Source: Devosia sp. Root685 (GTDB taxonomy: Bacteria; Pseudomonadota; Alphaproteobacteria; Rhizobiales; Devosiaceae). From it: DNA of 64,000 nucleotides. The stretch is taken from assembly GCF_001427875.1 (NCBI RefSeq), contig NZ_LMHK01000002.1, positions 801,028 through 865,027 of the forward strand, given 5' to 3'. The notes beneath the pieces are model-generated. The model was not told the origin of the DNA. It was given only the letters and a program-made list of their open reading frames with translations, and did no database searches. The position numbers were made by a program, and so were the translations under genes. Shown in pieces: positions 8,743 to 18,757 of this stretch. Each line of letters opens with the position of its first letter. Position 1 is the first letter of the stretch.

Positions 8743-10249
8743 GCGGGGGCTCCGCCAGCGCACGCCAGGCAATTTGGCTCGCCGCGTTGAGTTCGGTCCA
8801 GGCACGGTAGCGCCTGTCATAGTGCCGGCCCATACCGGCTTGTGGCCGGTAGGTTCTTACCGGCCGGGTCATTTCGGCGGCGGCCACTATCTCGTCGGGA
8901 TAGATGCCGACGCCGATGGCGGCCATCATGGCGGCACCGAGCGCGCCGGTTTCTCGCGCTTCGGCGACGGTGACGGGCACGCCAAGGCCATCGGCGAACA
9001 TTTGCGGCCAATGGGGCGAACGGGCGCCACCACCCGATAGCACGGCCTGCGACAGGCCGACCCCGGCATCGGCGAGGACACCGATATGGCGGCGATGCTC
9101 GAACATGACGCCTTCGAAGAGCGCGCGCAGCATGTGGCCTTCGCCATGCCAACCGGCAAGGCCGAAGAAGCCGCCGCGATAATGTGCGCCGAGCCGGCCG
9201 CCATAGATAAAGGGCTGGAACAGTGGATCATCGGACGATGGCGTAGTTTCGCCCACGAGCGCATTGACGACGCCGAAGGGATCGTCGTGATGATGGCCGC
9301 GCTCGATGAGGGTGCGAACATACCATTCGAGATTCGCCGCGGACGTGGCACTGTTTTCCATATTGGCGTAGCGCGATGGGCCATAAGCGGCGACCATGAA
9401 CACGCGATCATCCTGCACCGGGATATCGGAAAAGACCTGATTGATCGACCAACTGCCCGCGACGACCGAGGCCGAGCCCGGCAGTGCCGCGCCTGACCCC
9501 ATGGCGGAGGCGACGACGTCGAAGAGACCGGCGACGACAGGAGTCCCGGCGGCAAGGCCGGTTGTTGCGGCCGCCTCAGGCGTCACGGCGCCGACAATAG
9601 CGCTCGGCTGGTGCAGGGCGGGCAGCAAGTGGCGGGCGTCTTCGAGGCCGTAGAGGCGCAAAAGCTCGTCGTCATATTCGGCCTCGGGCAAACGCAGGAG
9701 ACCGGCCCCGGACATGTCCGAAATGTCGGTGGCGAGCGTCCCGGTCAGGTGCCATGTCAGAACGTCCTTGGCATAGAGCAAGGTGCCGGCCCGGGCGTAG
9801 ATTTTGGGGCGGTTCTGCTTGAGCCAGGCGAGAAGCATCGGCGTCTGCGAGGGCCAGGGGCGTTGGAGACAGATGGCATGGAGCGCTTCGCCGACTGCGT
9901 CATCTGTGGCAGCAGCAAGCGCGGCGGCGCGGCTGTCGAGAGACTGGATGCCCAGCAGCGGCTGATTGGCCCGATCGAGGAGATAGAGGCCGTTGCCATG
10001 GCCGGCCGTGCCGATGGCGGCGATCTCTGTGGGGTCGATCCCCGCGGTTTCGATGCAACGGGCGATGGCGACCTGGGCATTGTTCCAGAGTTCGCTGACG
10101 GAGCGCTCCACCATGCCGGCGGCAGGCTTGTGGGTCGCGCCATCGAGCCCATGGGCGGCGATCTGGCGGCCGGCGAGATCGAAGAGCACGGCCTTGATGA
10201 CGGTATTTCCGGCGTCGAGGCCGAGAAGGTAGCGTTGCGGATTAGCCAT
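8732..10249 (-). CDS. FGGY-family carbohydrate (polyol/ketose) kinase
   Basis: The 505-residue kinase has the two-domain FGGY layout. The N-terminal ATPase core motif is [17 protein letters not shown], a middle segment contains [19 protein letters not shown] with the probable catalytic Asp, and the C-terminal FGGY signature region is [30 protein letters not shown] kinases phosphorylate glycerol, erythritol, xylulose, ribulose, AI-2 and similar compounds. It overlaps the aldolase gene by 8 bases and the GMC gene by 11. Its position beside a GlpD-like dehydrogenase suggests it makes the phospho-polyol that enzyme oxidises. Exact substrate unknown. Confidence 0.9.
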   Translation of the reverse strand: MANPQRYLLGLDAGNTVIKAVLFDLAGRQIAAHGLDGATHKPAAGMVERSVSELWNNAQVAIARCIETAGIDPTEIAAIGTAGHGNGLYLLDRANQPLLGIQSLDSRAAALAAATDDAVGEALHAICLQRPWPSQTPMLLAWLKQNRPKIYARAGTLLYAKDVLTWHLTGTLATDISDMSGAGLLRLPEAEYDDELLRLYGLEDARHLLPALHQPSAIVGAVTPEAAATTGLAAGTPVVAGLFDVVASAMGSGAALPGSASVVAGSWSINQVFSDIPVQDDRVFMVAAYGPSRYANMENSATSAANLEWYVRTLIERGHHHDDPFGVVNALVGETTPSSDDPLFQPFIYGGRLGAHYRGGFFGLAGWHGEGHMLRALFEGVMFEHRRHIGVLADAGVGLSQAVLSGGGARSPHWPQMFADGLGVPVTVAEARETGALGAAMMAAIGVGIYPDEIVAAAEMTRPVRTYRPQAGMGRHYDRRYRAWTELNAASQIAWRALAEPPHAD

Positions 10250-11081
10250 TGTACACGTCCCAGGCTTGCTCGCCGCTGGCGCCCTGATGAATGATCGCCA
10301 TCAGGGCGGACACGACCGCGCGCGGATTGGCATGCTGATAGATATTGCGCCCATAGACCATGCCCTTGGCGCCCTGCCCCATCAAGCGGGCCGACTTTGC
10401 GAGCACGGATTTGAGGTCTTCCTTGCCCCCGCCGCGCACCAGAACGGGCACACGGGCCGCCTCCACCACCTTGTGGAAATCATCGGGATTGTCGGTAGGG
10501 TCGGCCTTGATGATGTCGGCGCCCATCTCGGCGGCGAGGCGCACGAGGGTGACGATCTTCTCGGCATCGCCATCGACCTGATAGCCGCCTCGGATGTCAT
10601 TGGGGAGCATGACCAGCGGTTCGATCATCAGGGGCATGCCGTATTTATGGCAATCGGCGCGCACGCGGCTGATATTGGCGACGCATTGACGGAACAGCTC
10701 GGGCTCGTCTGGCAGCATGAAGAGATTGACCACGACGCAGGCCGCGTCCATTTCCAGCGCGCCGATGATGGGCTCGTCGTGGTTCTGCAGCATGGACCAC
10801 ATCACCTTGTGGCGCTGGGCATTATAGGGATTACCCATATCGATGCGCATGACCAAGGCGGGCTTGTCCTTGCCGGGTCGCGCTTGCAGTAGGTCGGCCT
10901 GGCCATAAGCCATCTGGATGGCATCGGGCCGTGCATCGACCAGGGCATCAACGACCCCGGCCATGTCTTCGAGACCGGGGAGAAAACTTGGTTCGTTGCA
11001 GACGCCGTGGTCGATGGCGACATCGAGGCAGCCGCCATTGGTAAACAGACGGCTCATTCGGGCCCTGCTGCTCACGCGCAT
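10242..11081 (-). CDS. Class I (Schiff-base) aldolase, FbaB/LsrF/DeoC-like
   Basis: The 279-residue TIM-barrel protein resembles the DhnA-type class I aldolases (FbaB, LsrF). Near the start is LDVAIDHGVCNEPSFLPG, then LMIEPLVMLP, then the expected Schiff-base lysine at about K192 in GADIIKADPTDNPDDF, and a phosphate-binding VLVRGGGKED loop. FbaB cleaves fructose bisphosphate, while LsrF is a thiolase on phospho-AI-2. It lies between the GlpD-like dehydrogenase (10-bp overlap) and the kinase (8-bp overlap), so it probably cleaves a ketose phosphate made by them. LsrF-like chemistry cannot be excluded. Confidence 0.85.
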   Translation of the reverse strand: MRVSSRARMSRLFTNGGCLDVAIDHGVCNEPSFLPGLEDMAGVVDALVDARPDAIQMAYGQADLLQARPGKDKPALVMRIDMGNPYNAQRHKVMWSMLQNHDEPIIGALEMDAACVVVNLFMLPDEPELFRQCVANISRVRADCHKYGMPLMIEPLVMLPNDIRGGYQVDGDAEKIVTLVRLAAEMGADIIKADPTDNPDDFHKVVEAARVPVLVRGGGKEDLKSVLAKSARLMGQGAKGMVYGRNIYQHANPRAVVSALMAIIHQGASGEQAWDVYNG

Positions 11082-12802
11082 GGCTGTTTCCTTTCCTTGG
11101 TCCTCAGCGCCAGCATGTCTGCGGTGACGCCGTGGTAGGTTTCGAGTTCGTTGGTGAGCCGGGCGATCTGCGCGGCGGTTTCGGTGGCACTCCAGCCGAG
11201 TTCGGTGGCGGCGACATCCGCGATGGCAGCGATGCGGCCGGCGGAGATCGCGCCGGTGATGGCGAGAGGCAGGCGGCGGAGCACGAGATCGGAGAGGTCG
11301 GCGACGTGCTCATGTCGGGTGAGGAAGACGATCTCGGCAAGGGTCAGCGTGGTGCCGGGGTCGAGCGGTTCGTCGTCAGTACGGGCGCGGCAAAAGGCGA
11401 GAACGTCTTCGGCGCGGGAGCCGTAGAGGTCGACGAGGCGGGTGGCGCGATCTGTCGTGATGCCGTGGTACGAGGTCAGGTGCTGGACGAGATCGGCCGG
11501 GTTCTTGGGGAAATTTTCTCCGCCGCCGATGGGAAGGGCGAGAGTGTCGGCGAGGCGCTCCTGGCCGAGGGCTTCGAGAACCGCGTCGGCGGTCTGTTCG
11601 GCAAAGGCGCGGAACGTGGTCCACTTGCCGCCGACCATGCAGAATTGCGGCACGTCGCCGTCAATGCGGTGTACGAAGTGGCCGCGGGAGATCCGCCCCG
11701 TGAACTGCTGGTCACTGCGCGGCAGCGGGCGGATGCCGCTGAAGCTGAAAACGACCTGTTCGGATGTGATTGTCAGCGCGGGGAAAACGCCGCGCAGGGC
11801 GCCGATGATGTAGTCGCGTTCTTCGTCCGTACAGGCGACGCGCTCGGCGCCCTCGACGCGGATATCGGTGGCACCGGCAAGCACGTGGCCGAGATAGGGA
11901 AAGACGATGCAGACGCGGCCGTCGTCGTTCTCGAAGAAGATCATGTGCCCGCCCAGCGCTTCGAAAAGCGCGGGGTTGTCGAGCACGATATGCGAGCCCT
12001 TGGTGCCGGAGACGAAGTTTTCGTGGTCTTTTTCGGCAGCGCCGAGGGCGACGAGGGATTCGTCGAGCCAAGCGCCGGTGGCGTTGACCATGGCGCGAGC
12101 CGAAACAGGCAAGCGGCGGTCAGTCAGCTTGTCGAGAAGGACAAAGCCGCCGTTTTGGGGCACCAGTTCGGCGTAGTTGAGGGCGAGGCTTTCCGGCGCG
12201 AGGCGCTTGGTGTCGAGCACGAGCTCGAGGGCCAGGCGCTCGGGATAGCTGATCCAGGCGTCGTAATAGGTGGCTGAATAGGTGAGGCGCGGCGTGAGCT
12301 TAGGCCAGGCGGCAAACGTTTCGGCGGCACTGCGGAAACGATGGGGCGGCAGGACGCGCCGGTTGCGCGTAGTCCAATCGTAGAGCGAGAGGCCGATCTT
12401 GATGGGTACGGCACCGCGCGGGGAAGGCCGGCCGGAAAAGCCGAGGAAACTCGCCGCACCATTGAGGAGGCCGGAAAAGACCGAGGTGATCGGCACAGTG
12501 GTGGGCAACGGCCGCACCATGTGGGGCGCGTTGGCGAGCAAGGCATCGCGTTCGCGGAGGGATTCGCGGACGAGAGAAAACTCGCCGTTTTCGAGATAGC
12601 GCAAGCCGCCGTGGATCATGCGCGAGGGGGCGGCGCTGCAGCCGGAGGCAAAATCGTTGCGCTCGACGAGGAGCACGCGCAGCCCCTGCAGGGCCAGCTC
12701 GCGGAAGACGCCGATGCCGTTGATGCCGCCACCAACGACGATGACGTCGAAGGCACCATCGGCACCAATCTGTTCGAAACTGTCGCGGCGTTGTTGAGAC
12801 AA
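11072..12802 (-). CDS. FAD-dependent glycerol-3-phosphate dehydrogenase family (GlpD/EryB-like)
   Basis: The 576-residue FAD oxidoreductase has an N-terminal DVIVVGGGINGIGVFRELAL, then the GlpD signatures LVERNDFASGCSAAPSRMIHGGLRYLENGEFSLVRES and GTKGSHIVL, a SGIRPLPRSD region and a GGKWTTFRAFAEQTADAV segment. A C-terminal helical domain completes it. GlpD oxidises glycerol 3-phosphate to DHAP with quinone; EryB, from the same family, oxidises erythritol phosphate. Since it is surrounded by a polyol-type kinase, an aldolase and a sugar importer, its substrate is more likely a phospho-polyol than glycerol phosphate. It should act on the inner face of the membrane. Confidence 0.88.
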   Translation of the reverse strand: MSQQRRDSFEQIGADGAFDVIVVGGGINGIGVFRELALQGLRVLLVERNDFASGCSAAPSRMIHGGLRYLENGEFSLVRESLRERDALLANAPHMVRPLPTTVPITSVFSGLLNGAASFLGFSGRPSPRGAVPIKIGLSLYDWTTRNRRVLPPHRFRSAAETFAAWPKLTPRLTYSATYYDAWISYPERLALELVLDTKRLAPESLALNYAELVPQNGGFVLLDKLTDRRLPVSARAMVNATGAWLDESLVALGAAEKDHENFVSGTKGSHIVLDNPALFEALGGHMIFFENDDGRVCIVFPYLGHVLAGATDIRVEGAERVACTDEERDYIIGALRGVFPALTITSEQVVFSFSGIRPLPRSDQQFTGRISRGHFVHRIDGDVPQFCMVGGKWTTFRAFAEQTADAVLEALGQERLADTLALPIGGGENFPKNPADLVQHLTSYHGITTDRATRLVDLYGSRAEDVLAFCRARTDDEPLDPGTTLTLAEIVFLTRHEHVADLSDLVLRRLPLAITGAISAGRIAAIADVAATELGWSATETAAQIARLTNELETYHGVTADMLALRTKERKQPCA

Positions 12803-12859
12803 TAGAGTACCCCTCGCTGTCTCGCGACAGCGTTGAAAAGTTCGGTTCTTCGGGTTCGA

Positions 12860-13855
12860 TCAGGCGGCGAGCTGGACGAGTTGCCTTGTGACGGCCTCGC
12901 TGATGATGGTGATCTCGTCCGGACTCAGTTCAATTTCCGCGGCCCCAGCATTTTCGCGCGCCTGGCTGACATTGCGCGCGCCGCAGAGGGCAAAGGTGAT
13001 ACCCGGCTGCCTGATGGTCCAGGCGATGACGATCTGCGACGGTGTCGCGGCATGGGCCTCCGCGATACCGGCGATGTCGGCCATCAGCCGCGCGACCTTT
13101 TCGCGATTGCCCAGCGAGAAATGCGGGTCGGTGCGGCGCTGGTCGTCGCCGGAGAACGCGCGGTCGGGACCGACCTTGCCGGTGAGGAGGCCCCGCGACA
13201 GCGAGGAATAGCTGAGAACGGAAACGCCGTGCTCACGACAAAGCGGCAGCAGCGTGCTCTCGATACCGCGGCGGGCCATGGAATATTCCTCCTGGATCGC
13301 GTCGAGCGAACCGGTGGCGACATAGGCCTTGAGGTCGGCCTCCGAGACATTGCTGGCGCCGATGGAGCCAATCTTGCCCTGCCGCTTGAGCTCGACAAGG
13401 GCGTCCATGGTTTCGGCAATCGGCGTCGTCGGGTCCTGCCAATGGGTGATGTAGTGATCGATGTGATCGGTGCCGAGGCGGCGGAGGCTCTGTTCCACCT
13501 CGTAGAAAATTGCGTCGCGACCGAGATAGCGGTGCACGGGCTTGCCGTCATAGTCGAAGAAATGATGGCCCTTGGTGGTGTGCCAGACGAGACCGCATTT
13601 GGTTGCGAGCACCACCTTATCGCGGCGGCCCTTGATGGCGCGGCCGACAAGTTCTTCGGCAAGGCCCTGGCCATAGGCTGGGGCCGTGTCGATCAGGGTT
13701 ATGCCGGCATCGATGGATGCCTCTATGGCCGCGATGGACTCGGATTCTTCGGTGCCGCCCCACATCCAGCCGCCGATGGCCCAGGTGCCAAGGCCGATGG
13801 CCGACGCTTTAATGCCGGAGGTCCCGATCTCTCGCTTGTTCGCATCAGGCGACAT
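12860..13855 (-). CDS. Aldo/keto reductase
   Basis: The 331-residue AKR shows GTWAIGGWMWGG, DTAPAYGQGLAEELVG with the catalytic Asp/Tyr, KCGLVW with the Lys, and a DHYITHWQDP strand bearing the His. The IGVSN-type segment is IGASNVSEADLKAYVA, and NADP-binding residues follow CGARNVSQARENAGA. The ATG at 13855 overlaps the SorC stop by 11 bases. In a polyol operon an AKR could interconvert a polyol and an aldose or ketose, or reduce the aldehyde released by the aldolase. A 57-base gap separates it from the GlpD-like gene. Confidence 0.88.
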   Translation of the reverse strand: MSPDANKREIGTSGIKASAIGLGTWAIGGWMWGGTEESESIAAIEASIDAGITLIDTAPAYGQGLAEELVGRAIKGRRDKVVLATKCGLVWHTTKGHHFFDYDGKPVHRYLGRDAIFYEVEQSLRRLGTDHIDHYITHWQDPTTPIAETMDALVELKRQGKIGSIGASNVSEADLKAYVATGSLDAIQEEYSMARRGIESTLLPLCREHGVSVLSYSSLSRGLLTGKVGPDRAFSGDDQRRTDPHFSLGNREKVARLMADIAGIAEAHAATPSQIVIAWTIRQPGITFALCGARNVSQARENAGAAEIELSPDEITIISEAVTRQLVQLAA

Positions 13856-14846
13856 TCTGTTTGCTTTCCATCTTGTCGAGTACGCCGGCCGCGGTTTCTT
13901 CGTCGAGCACGAGCGAATTGAGGTAGTGACCGCGCAGCGCTGCCCGGATCGGCAGGACTTTTTCGGCGCCGGCCGCAACGCCGATGACCTTTGGGCAGCC
14001 GGCGAGATCGCCGGGCGACAGGGCCACGAGGCGTGAATTGAGGGCGTAGTCGGCGACTTCGCCATTTTCGCCGATGAGATGGGCGAGGAATTCAGCGACG
14101 ACGCCACTCTTGGTCAGGCGCTCACGGTCAGCCGTCGAGTCGGGATGAAGGTCGTAGTAGCTCGAACCCGGCGTCTGGATAGAGCCGATGCCGACGAGGG
14201 CAATGGCCGCCTTGCGGGCAAGCTGGAAGGCTTCCTTGACCGAGCCCAGTTCCATCAGCATGTCGCGCTGCTCGATGCTTTCAGCAAAAAGCGGGGCGTG
14301 GACGAGATGAGTGCTACCGCCCAGCCGTTCGGCGAGGCGCGAGGCCAGGTGATTGACGTCGGTATAGTATTTGCCCTGCACGCCGCCGGTGAGCGGCACG
14401 ACGGTGACATCAAAGGTCCGTTCGGGGTCGAGATTGTCGACCACGGCGCTGACCGCCTTGCCGCCGGTGATGGCGATGACGTCACCATCGCGCAGCGATT
14501 CCAGCAATTGATTGGCGGCGGCACGGCCGACCTGTTTCAGGGTCGTATCGAGATTGCCCGAAACGGTGGGCGTGACCACGGCACTGCCGAGGCCGGCAGC
14601 CTGGACAAGCAGGCGTTCGATTTCGACGAGCCGCTGGAACGGGGACTCGATTTCGATCCGCACCATGCCCTGCTTGCGCCCCTGGGCGATCAACCGGTTG
14701 ACCTTGGAGGTCGACAGGTTCAGAGCCTCGGCGATATCGGACTGCTTATGGCCCTCGAGGAAGTGCATCACGAGCACGGTGTAAATCTGGCGCGTTGCTT
14801 CGAAGTCGCTGTTTTCGGTCATCTCGTCACCCAGTCGCCTGAACAT
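13845..14846 (-). CDS. SorC/DeoR-type sugar-binding transcriptional regulator
   Basis: The 333-residue protein has an N-terminal HTH (HFLEGHKQSDIAEALNLSTSKVNRLIAQGRKQGMV) and a sugar-isomerase-like SorC effector domain (about residues 70-325, with GDVIAITGGKAVSAVVDNL and IGVAAGAEKVLPIRAAL). SorC proteins such as LsrR, DeoR and EryD repress catabolic operons and are released by a phosphorylated sugar. It lies inside the operon, 3 bases after the permease stop and overlapping the aldo/keto reductase. This gives autoregulation, as for eryD in erythritol operons. A start at the Met encoded at 14822 is also possible. Confidence 0.9.
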   Translation of the reverse strand: MFRRLGDEMTENSDFEATRQIYTVLVMHFLEGHKQSDIAEALNLSTSKVNRLIAQGRKQGMVRIEIESPFQRLVEIERLLVQAAGLGSAVVTPTVSGNLDTTLKQVGRAAANQLLESLRDGDVIAITGGKAVSAVVDNLDPERTFDVTVVPLTGGVQGKYYTDVNHLASRLAERLGGSTHLVHAPLFAESIEQRDMLMELGSVKEAFQLARKAAIALVGIGSIQTPGSSYYDLHPDSTADRERLTKSGVVAEFLAHLIGENGEVADYALNSRLVALSPGDLAGCPKVIGVAAGAEKVLPIRAALRGHYLNSLVLDEETAAGVLDKMESKQNVA

Positions 14847-14849
14847 GGA

Positions 14850-15842
14850 TCACCTGCGCCGCTTGCTGAGATAGTGGTCGATGGTCACGGCAGCGAGCAG
14901 GATCGATCCTCGGATAATGTCCTGCCAGTAGACCGATACGTCGAGCAAGGCGAGCGAACTGGAAACCACCGAAAGGAGGATCGTTCCGAGGATGGCGCCG
15001 AAAATGGTGCCCGAACCGCCCGAAAGGCTTGCTCCGCCGATCACCGCCGCGGCGATCACGTTGAGTTCCATGCCGACGCCGAAGGTGGGCTGGGCCGAAC
15101 CGAAGCGCGCCATGTAGATCACCCCGGCAAAGCCGCAGAGGGCCGAGCACAGCGTCGTGGTGAGGAAGATGACCTTCTTGGTGCGGATGCCGGAATAGGC
15201 GGCCGCCTTCTCGTTGCTGCCGGTGTAGAAAACCTTCCGGAACATGGTGGTGCGGCGCAGCATGAAATCGAAGGCGACGACCACGACCACGAAGATCACG
15301 ATGACGACCGGAATGACGCCGATCGAACCCTGGCCGATGAATTTGAACTCGGGTGGCAGCGTGAAGAGGCCGAGCGGGCGACCACCGGTGCCGAGGAGAC
15401 AAGCGCCACGGGCAATCACCATGGCGGCCAGCGACACGATGAAATGATGGAGGCCGACCTTGGTGACGAAGAAGCCCATCAGCGCGCCGATGGCGGTGCA
15501 GGCCAGAATGGCGATCAGCGAGGCTGTCCAGGGATCGACACCATTGAGGAACAATAGGCCCGCAATGACCATGGCAAGTGCCGTGACCGAGCCGACCGAG
15601 AGGTCGATGCCGCCGGAAATAAGGAGGATGGTCATGCCGACCACCACGATGCCTTCCACCGCGAAGGCCATGGCCATGGCCCGCATGTTTTCCCAGGTGA
15701 GGAAATAGGGCGAGGCAAAGGACATCGCGGCGAAAAGCGCCAGGATGATCAGGATCAGCCCGATTTCGCGCATGCCGGCGAGGCGCTTCCAGCCGGAGCC
15801 GGCCGTCTTGCCTGCTTCCGCTTCAATGGTCTGCGTGATCAT
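14850..15842 (-). CDS. Sugar ABC transporter permease (RbsC/EryF-like)
   Basis: The 330-residue polytopic protein of the ribose-type ABC permease family has about eight to ten hydrophobic segments. It carries the conserved [20 protein letters not shown] motif and the coupling-helix and late-TM region [26 protein letters not shown]. As in RbsC systems, one permease gene forms a homodimeric pore. Its ATG overlaps the ATPase stop by four bases, and the SorC gene follows three bases after its stop. Confidence 0.92.
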   Translation of the reverse strand: MITQTIEAEAGKTAGSGWKRLAGMREIGLILIILALFAAMSFASPYFLTWENMRAMAMAFAVEGIVVVGMTILLISGGIDLSVGSVTALAMVIAGLLFLNGVDPWTASLIAILACTAIGALMGFFVTKVGLHHFIVSLAAMVIARGACLLGTGGRPLGLFTLPPEFKFIGQGSIGVIPVVIVIFVVVVVAFDFMLRRTTMFRKVFYTGSNEKAAAYSGIRTKKVIFLTTTLCSALCGFAGVIYMARFGSAQPTFGVGMELNVIAAAVIGGASLSGGSGTIFGAILGTILLSVVSSSLALLDVSVYWQDIIRGSILLAAVTIDHYLSKRRR

Positions 15843-17365
15843 AGTCTTGCTCCCCCGGCCCGCGCCCGTTCGGCGTCTATTGAGGCCAGATACATGATAT
15901 TCTGTTCGGTCATGGCGTCGCCCGAGACCACGCCATTGATGCGGCCTTCGCGCACCACGAGGACGCGATCGCAGACGCCGATCAATTCGGGCAATTCGGA
16001 CGAAATGACCACGATGCCGACCCCGGCATTGGCGAGGTCGCGCAGGATGCGGTGAATCTCGAGCTTGGCGCCGACATCGACGCCGCGCGTCGGCTCATCG
16101 AGAAAGATCACTTTCGGATTGACCGAGAGCATCTTGGCGATGGCCACCTTCTGCTGATTGCCGCCGGAAAGCGCGGATACCGGCTGGCCGACATGGCCGC
16201 ATTTGAGATTGAGGCGCCGGCCGAGATCGCTGGCCTGCTGGTTCTCGCGCCGCTGATCAATGATGCCGCCCTTGCTGACGAGGCCGAGGCGCAGCGCCGA
16301 AACATTGGCGGCAATGGACATATCGAGGAACAAGCCATCGCCTTTGCGGTCTTCGGAGAGATAGACCAGCCCTTCCTTGATGGTCTGCTGGTAGCGGCGG
16401 GTATCAAGCGGCTTGCCTTCGAGACGCACCGTGCCGCTGGCGGTTTCGTCGATGCGGCAGATACCTCTAACGATTTCGCTGCGTCCGGCACCGATCAGTC
16501 CGCCAAGACCAAGAATCTCGCCGCGATGGAGCGAAAAGTTCACATCGGAAAAGAGGCCGGGGCTCGAAAGACCTTCGACTTCGAGAATGGCTGGTGCCGC
16601 AAGGCTGTCGCCCTGGAATTTGGCTGGGTAACGATTGTCCACCACGCGGCCGACCATGGCATTGACGATGTCGGTGGGCGTCGTCTCCGCCACCTGATGG
16701 GTGACGACATATTGTCCATCGCGAAACACCGAAACCCGGTCGCAATGACCAAAAATTTCGGCCATGCGGTGCGAAATATAGATGATCGCGATACCCTCAG
16801 CGGCCAGCCGATGCATGATGGCGAAGAGGACCGTGGCTTCCTTTTCGGTCAGGGCGGCCGTGGGCTCGTCGAGGATGAGCACGCGGCAATCGAGCGTTAG
16901 GGCTTTGGCGATCTCTACCAGCTGCTGCTGTGAAATCGAGAGGCTCCGCACGAGGGCCAAGGGATCGATGTCGCCAAGCCCGGACAGGATGTCGGCGGCG
17001 CGGCGATGCAGCCCCGCATAGTCGACCAGAAGTGAACGGCTCGCATTGGTCGCGGCCATAAAGATGTTTTCGGCAACGGTGATATCAGGGCAAAGGGCAA
17101 TTTCCTGATGCACGAGGCCGATACCGAGGCGCTGGGCGGCGGCGGGCGAGGCGATGCGCACCGGTCGTCCGTCAAGAATGATCTCGCCGCTATCGGGCTG
17201 CAGAATGCCGTCGATGATGTTCATCAGCGTCGATTTGCCGGCGCCGTTTTCCCCGGCCAGCGCATGGATTTCACCACGCCGCAGCTCGAACTGCACATCG
17301 CGCAGGGCCTGGATGGAACCAAAGGCCTTGCTGAGACGGCTCACCTTGAGAATGACATCGGACAT
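15839..17365 (-). CDS. Sugar ABC transporter ATPase, tandem domains (RbsA/EryE-like)
   Basis: The 508-residue ATPase has two nucleotide-binding domains. The first has Walker [13 protein letters not shown] (about residue 37), a signature [15 protein letters not shown] and Walker [12 protein letters not shown]. The second has a degenerate P-loop [16 protein letters not shown], signature [15 protein letters not shown] and Walker [13 protein letters not shown]. An altered second P-loop is normal for RbsA-type proteins. The start at 17365 gives [17 protein letters not shown]; the longer upstream frame is noise. It lies 77 bases after the binding-protein gene and overlaps the permease start. Confidence 0.93.
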   Translation of the reverse strand: MSDVILKVSRLSKAFGSIQALRDVQFELRRGEIHALAGENGAGKSTLMNIIDGILQPDSGEIILDGRPVRIASPAAAQRLGIGLVHQEIALCPDITVAENIFMAATNASRSLLVDYAGLHRRAADILSGLGDIDPLALVRSLSISQQQLVEIAKALTLDCRVLILDEPTAALTEKEATVLFAIMHRLAAEGIAIIYISHRMAEIFGHCDRVSVFRDGQYVVTHQVAETTPTDIVNAMVGRVVDNRYPAKFQGDSLAAPAILEVEGLSSPGLFSDVNFSLHRGEILGLGGLIGAGRSEIVRGICRIDETASGTVRLEGKPLDTRRYQQTIKEGLVYLSEDRKGDGLFLDMSIAANVSALRLGLVSKGGIIDQRRENQQASDLGRRLNLKCGHVGQPVSALSGGNQQKVAIAKMLSVNPKVIFLDEPTRGVDVGAKLEIHRILRDLANAGVGIVVISSELPELIGVCDRVLVVREGRINGVVSGDAMTEQNIMYLASIDAERARAGGARL

Positions 17366-17442
17366 GGCTGCAACTCGCGTTGTTCCTGTGGCCTGCGCCA
17401 AACCCATTGGTTCGGCGCAGGCGGCTCGTCGGGAAACGAGGA

Positions 17443-18459
17443 TCAGTTGGGATCGCGGCCTTCCATGTAGACGCCGAGATCGAAGGAGTCGGCGTTTTCC
17501 TTGGTGATCACGGCAAAGCCATTGTCCACGAAGGGGATCTGCATGGGGTTGTAGCCCGACACCTTGTAGTCGTTGAACGGGTCGAACATGTCCGAATGGG
17601 CCGCCATGAAGGTGGCAACGAACCCCATAAAGCCTTGAATGCCCTGGTTGGGATTGAGCGCCATGTGGATATTGCCAGCCTTGATGTGTTCGAGCGTCGT
17701 CGGGGTGACGTCGGCATGCATGATCAGCACGTCGGCCTTGGCTTCGAGCACCGCGGCAACGGCGCCTTCGGCAGAGCCCGCTTCGGGGATCCACATGGCG
17801 TCGAGCTCGGGATTGGCCTGGAGAATGGAAGCGGTGGCGCGATAGGCCGCGTTGCTATCCTGATTGGTGGCCTGGCGGCCGACCAATTCCATATTGGGAT
17901 AGTGCTCTTCCATATAGGAAATGAAGGCGGTCACGCGAAGGTCGTGATTGCTCTGGCCTGGGTTTTCGAGCACGGCATATTGGCCGGCATCGCCGACCTG
18001 CTTGACGATCTCCTCGGCCGCAAACTTGGCCTCGGCAACATTGTCCGAGGTGACATAGGCGGTGCGGTTTGAGTTCGGCGAATCCGCCGCGAAAGTCACG
18101 ATCTCGACGCCACCCTCGATGGCGCGGTTGATCGGCTCGATGAACGGGTCCGCCTGCATGGGATGGAGCAGAATGCCCGCCGGCTTCTTGATCAGATCCT
18201 GTTCGAAGGAAGCGATCTGCTTGGCAATGTCATAGTCGGGCGTGCCGGAAAACACCGTTTCACAGCCCATGGCCTCGGCGGCCTGCTTGAACCCCTGATA
18301 AACCGGCACCCAATAGGGGTGCGCCGAAACCATCACGTTCATGACGTAGGTTTCGCCCGGCTCACACTGAAAACCAGCCTGAGCATACCCCACCCCTGCC
18401 CCGCCAAGGCTGACGCCGACCAGCAAGGCCGCGCCCAGCGCGCTCTTCATCATGCGCAT
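17443..18459 (-). CDS. Periplasmic sugar-binding protein (RbsB/EryG-like)
   Basis: The 338-residue protein has a cleavable signal peptide ([18 protein letters not shown], cleaved after about residue 26, AQA) and a type I periplasmic-binding fold ([27 protein letters not shown], later [23 protein letters not shown]). The start at 18459 has AGGAGG seven bases upstream. It is the first gene of the nine-gene operon, so expression should be high. The Peripla_BP_4 group binds pentoses, hexoses, polyols and AI-2; the ligand cannot be read from sequence. Confidence 0.9.
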   Translation of the reverse strand: MRMMKSALGAALLVGVSLGGAGVGYAQAGFQCEPGETYVMNVMVSAHPYWVPVYQGFKQAAEAMGCETVFSGTPDYDIAKQIASFEQDLIKKPAGILLHPMQADPFIEPINRAIEGGVEIVTFAADSPNSNRTAYVTSDNVAEAKFAAEEIVKQVGDAGQYAVLENPGQSNHDLRVTAFISYMEEHYPNMELVGRQATNQDSNAAYRATASILQANPELDAMWIPEAGSAEGAVAAVLEAKADVLIMHADVTPTTLEHIKAGNIHMALNPNQGIQGFMGFVATFMAAHSDMFDPFNDYKVSGYNPMQIPFVDNGFAVITKENADSFDLGVYMEGRDPN

Positions 18460-18537
18460 TCGTTCTCCTCCTCAGGATCACTGCCAGCCTCCCGCCAGCA
18501 ATTTTTCCCATGCGTTGATATTTGTTCCAACGCCCTA

Positions 18538-18567
18538 TCGATAGCGGAGGGTTTTGGGCGCCGTCAA
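18538..18567 (-). promoter_or_regulatory. Sigma-70-like promoter candidate with overlapping palindrome
   Basis: On the minus strand TTGACG (18567-18562), an 18-base spacer and TATCGA (18543-18538) form a housekeeping-type promoter about 80 bases before the binding-protein start. The -10 overlaps the perfect palindrome CTATCGATAG (18535-18544), a plausible site for repressor control. Confidence 0.45.
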
Positions 18568-18592
18568 GCGTTTTGCATTATTTTTCTTTTGC

Positions 18593-18606
18593 TGAAATTT
18601 ATTTCA
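18593..18606. promoter_or_regulatory. Candidate SorC-type operator TGAAAT-TT-ATTTCA
   Basis: A 6-2-6 inverted repeat sits just upstream of the -35 candidate. Its outline (TGAA to TTCA, about 14 bases) resembles the short dyads bound by LsrR/DeoR relatives. The only SorC gene in the window lies in the operon this site would control. Confidence 0.4.
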
Positions 18607-18693
18607 TTCAAGGGAGCGCGGAAGTGGTGGCGAGCGAGGTCGGTGCCGTTGGCCGGGAGGAGTCGAGGGGCCTGACCTTGGCCCATTCCGGGG

Positions 18694-18757
18694 TGTCATT
18701 CCCGCGAAAGCGGGAATCTCTGTTTTCAGAGGAGATCGCCGCTTACGCGGGATGACA
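18694..18757. repeat. REP-like intergenic palindromic element
   Basis: Outer arms TGTCATTCCCGCG and CGCGGGATGACA enclose two hairpins: ATTCCCGC-GAAA-GCGGGAAT (18698-18717) and CTCTG-TTTT-CAGAG (18718-18731). This layout is typical of dispersed extragenic palindromes found in many copies in alphaproteobacterial genomes. Only one copy is visible here. Confidence 0.6.

Noticed and set aside
14079..15557. 492-residue plus-strand open frame opposite SorC and the permease
   Set aside because: The minus strand encodes well-conserved SorC and RbsC-type proteins. The antisense frame is highly charged and repetitive, as antisense of membrane genes usually is.
7141..18459. Reading the nine-gene operon as an AI-2 (Lsr) system
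   Set aside because: SorC, FGGY kinase, LsrF-like aldolase and an RbsABC importer are shared with lsr loci. However, there is only one permease, no LsrG, and there are extra GlpD-like, AKR and GMC genes. A polyol or sugar route fits better.
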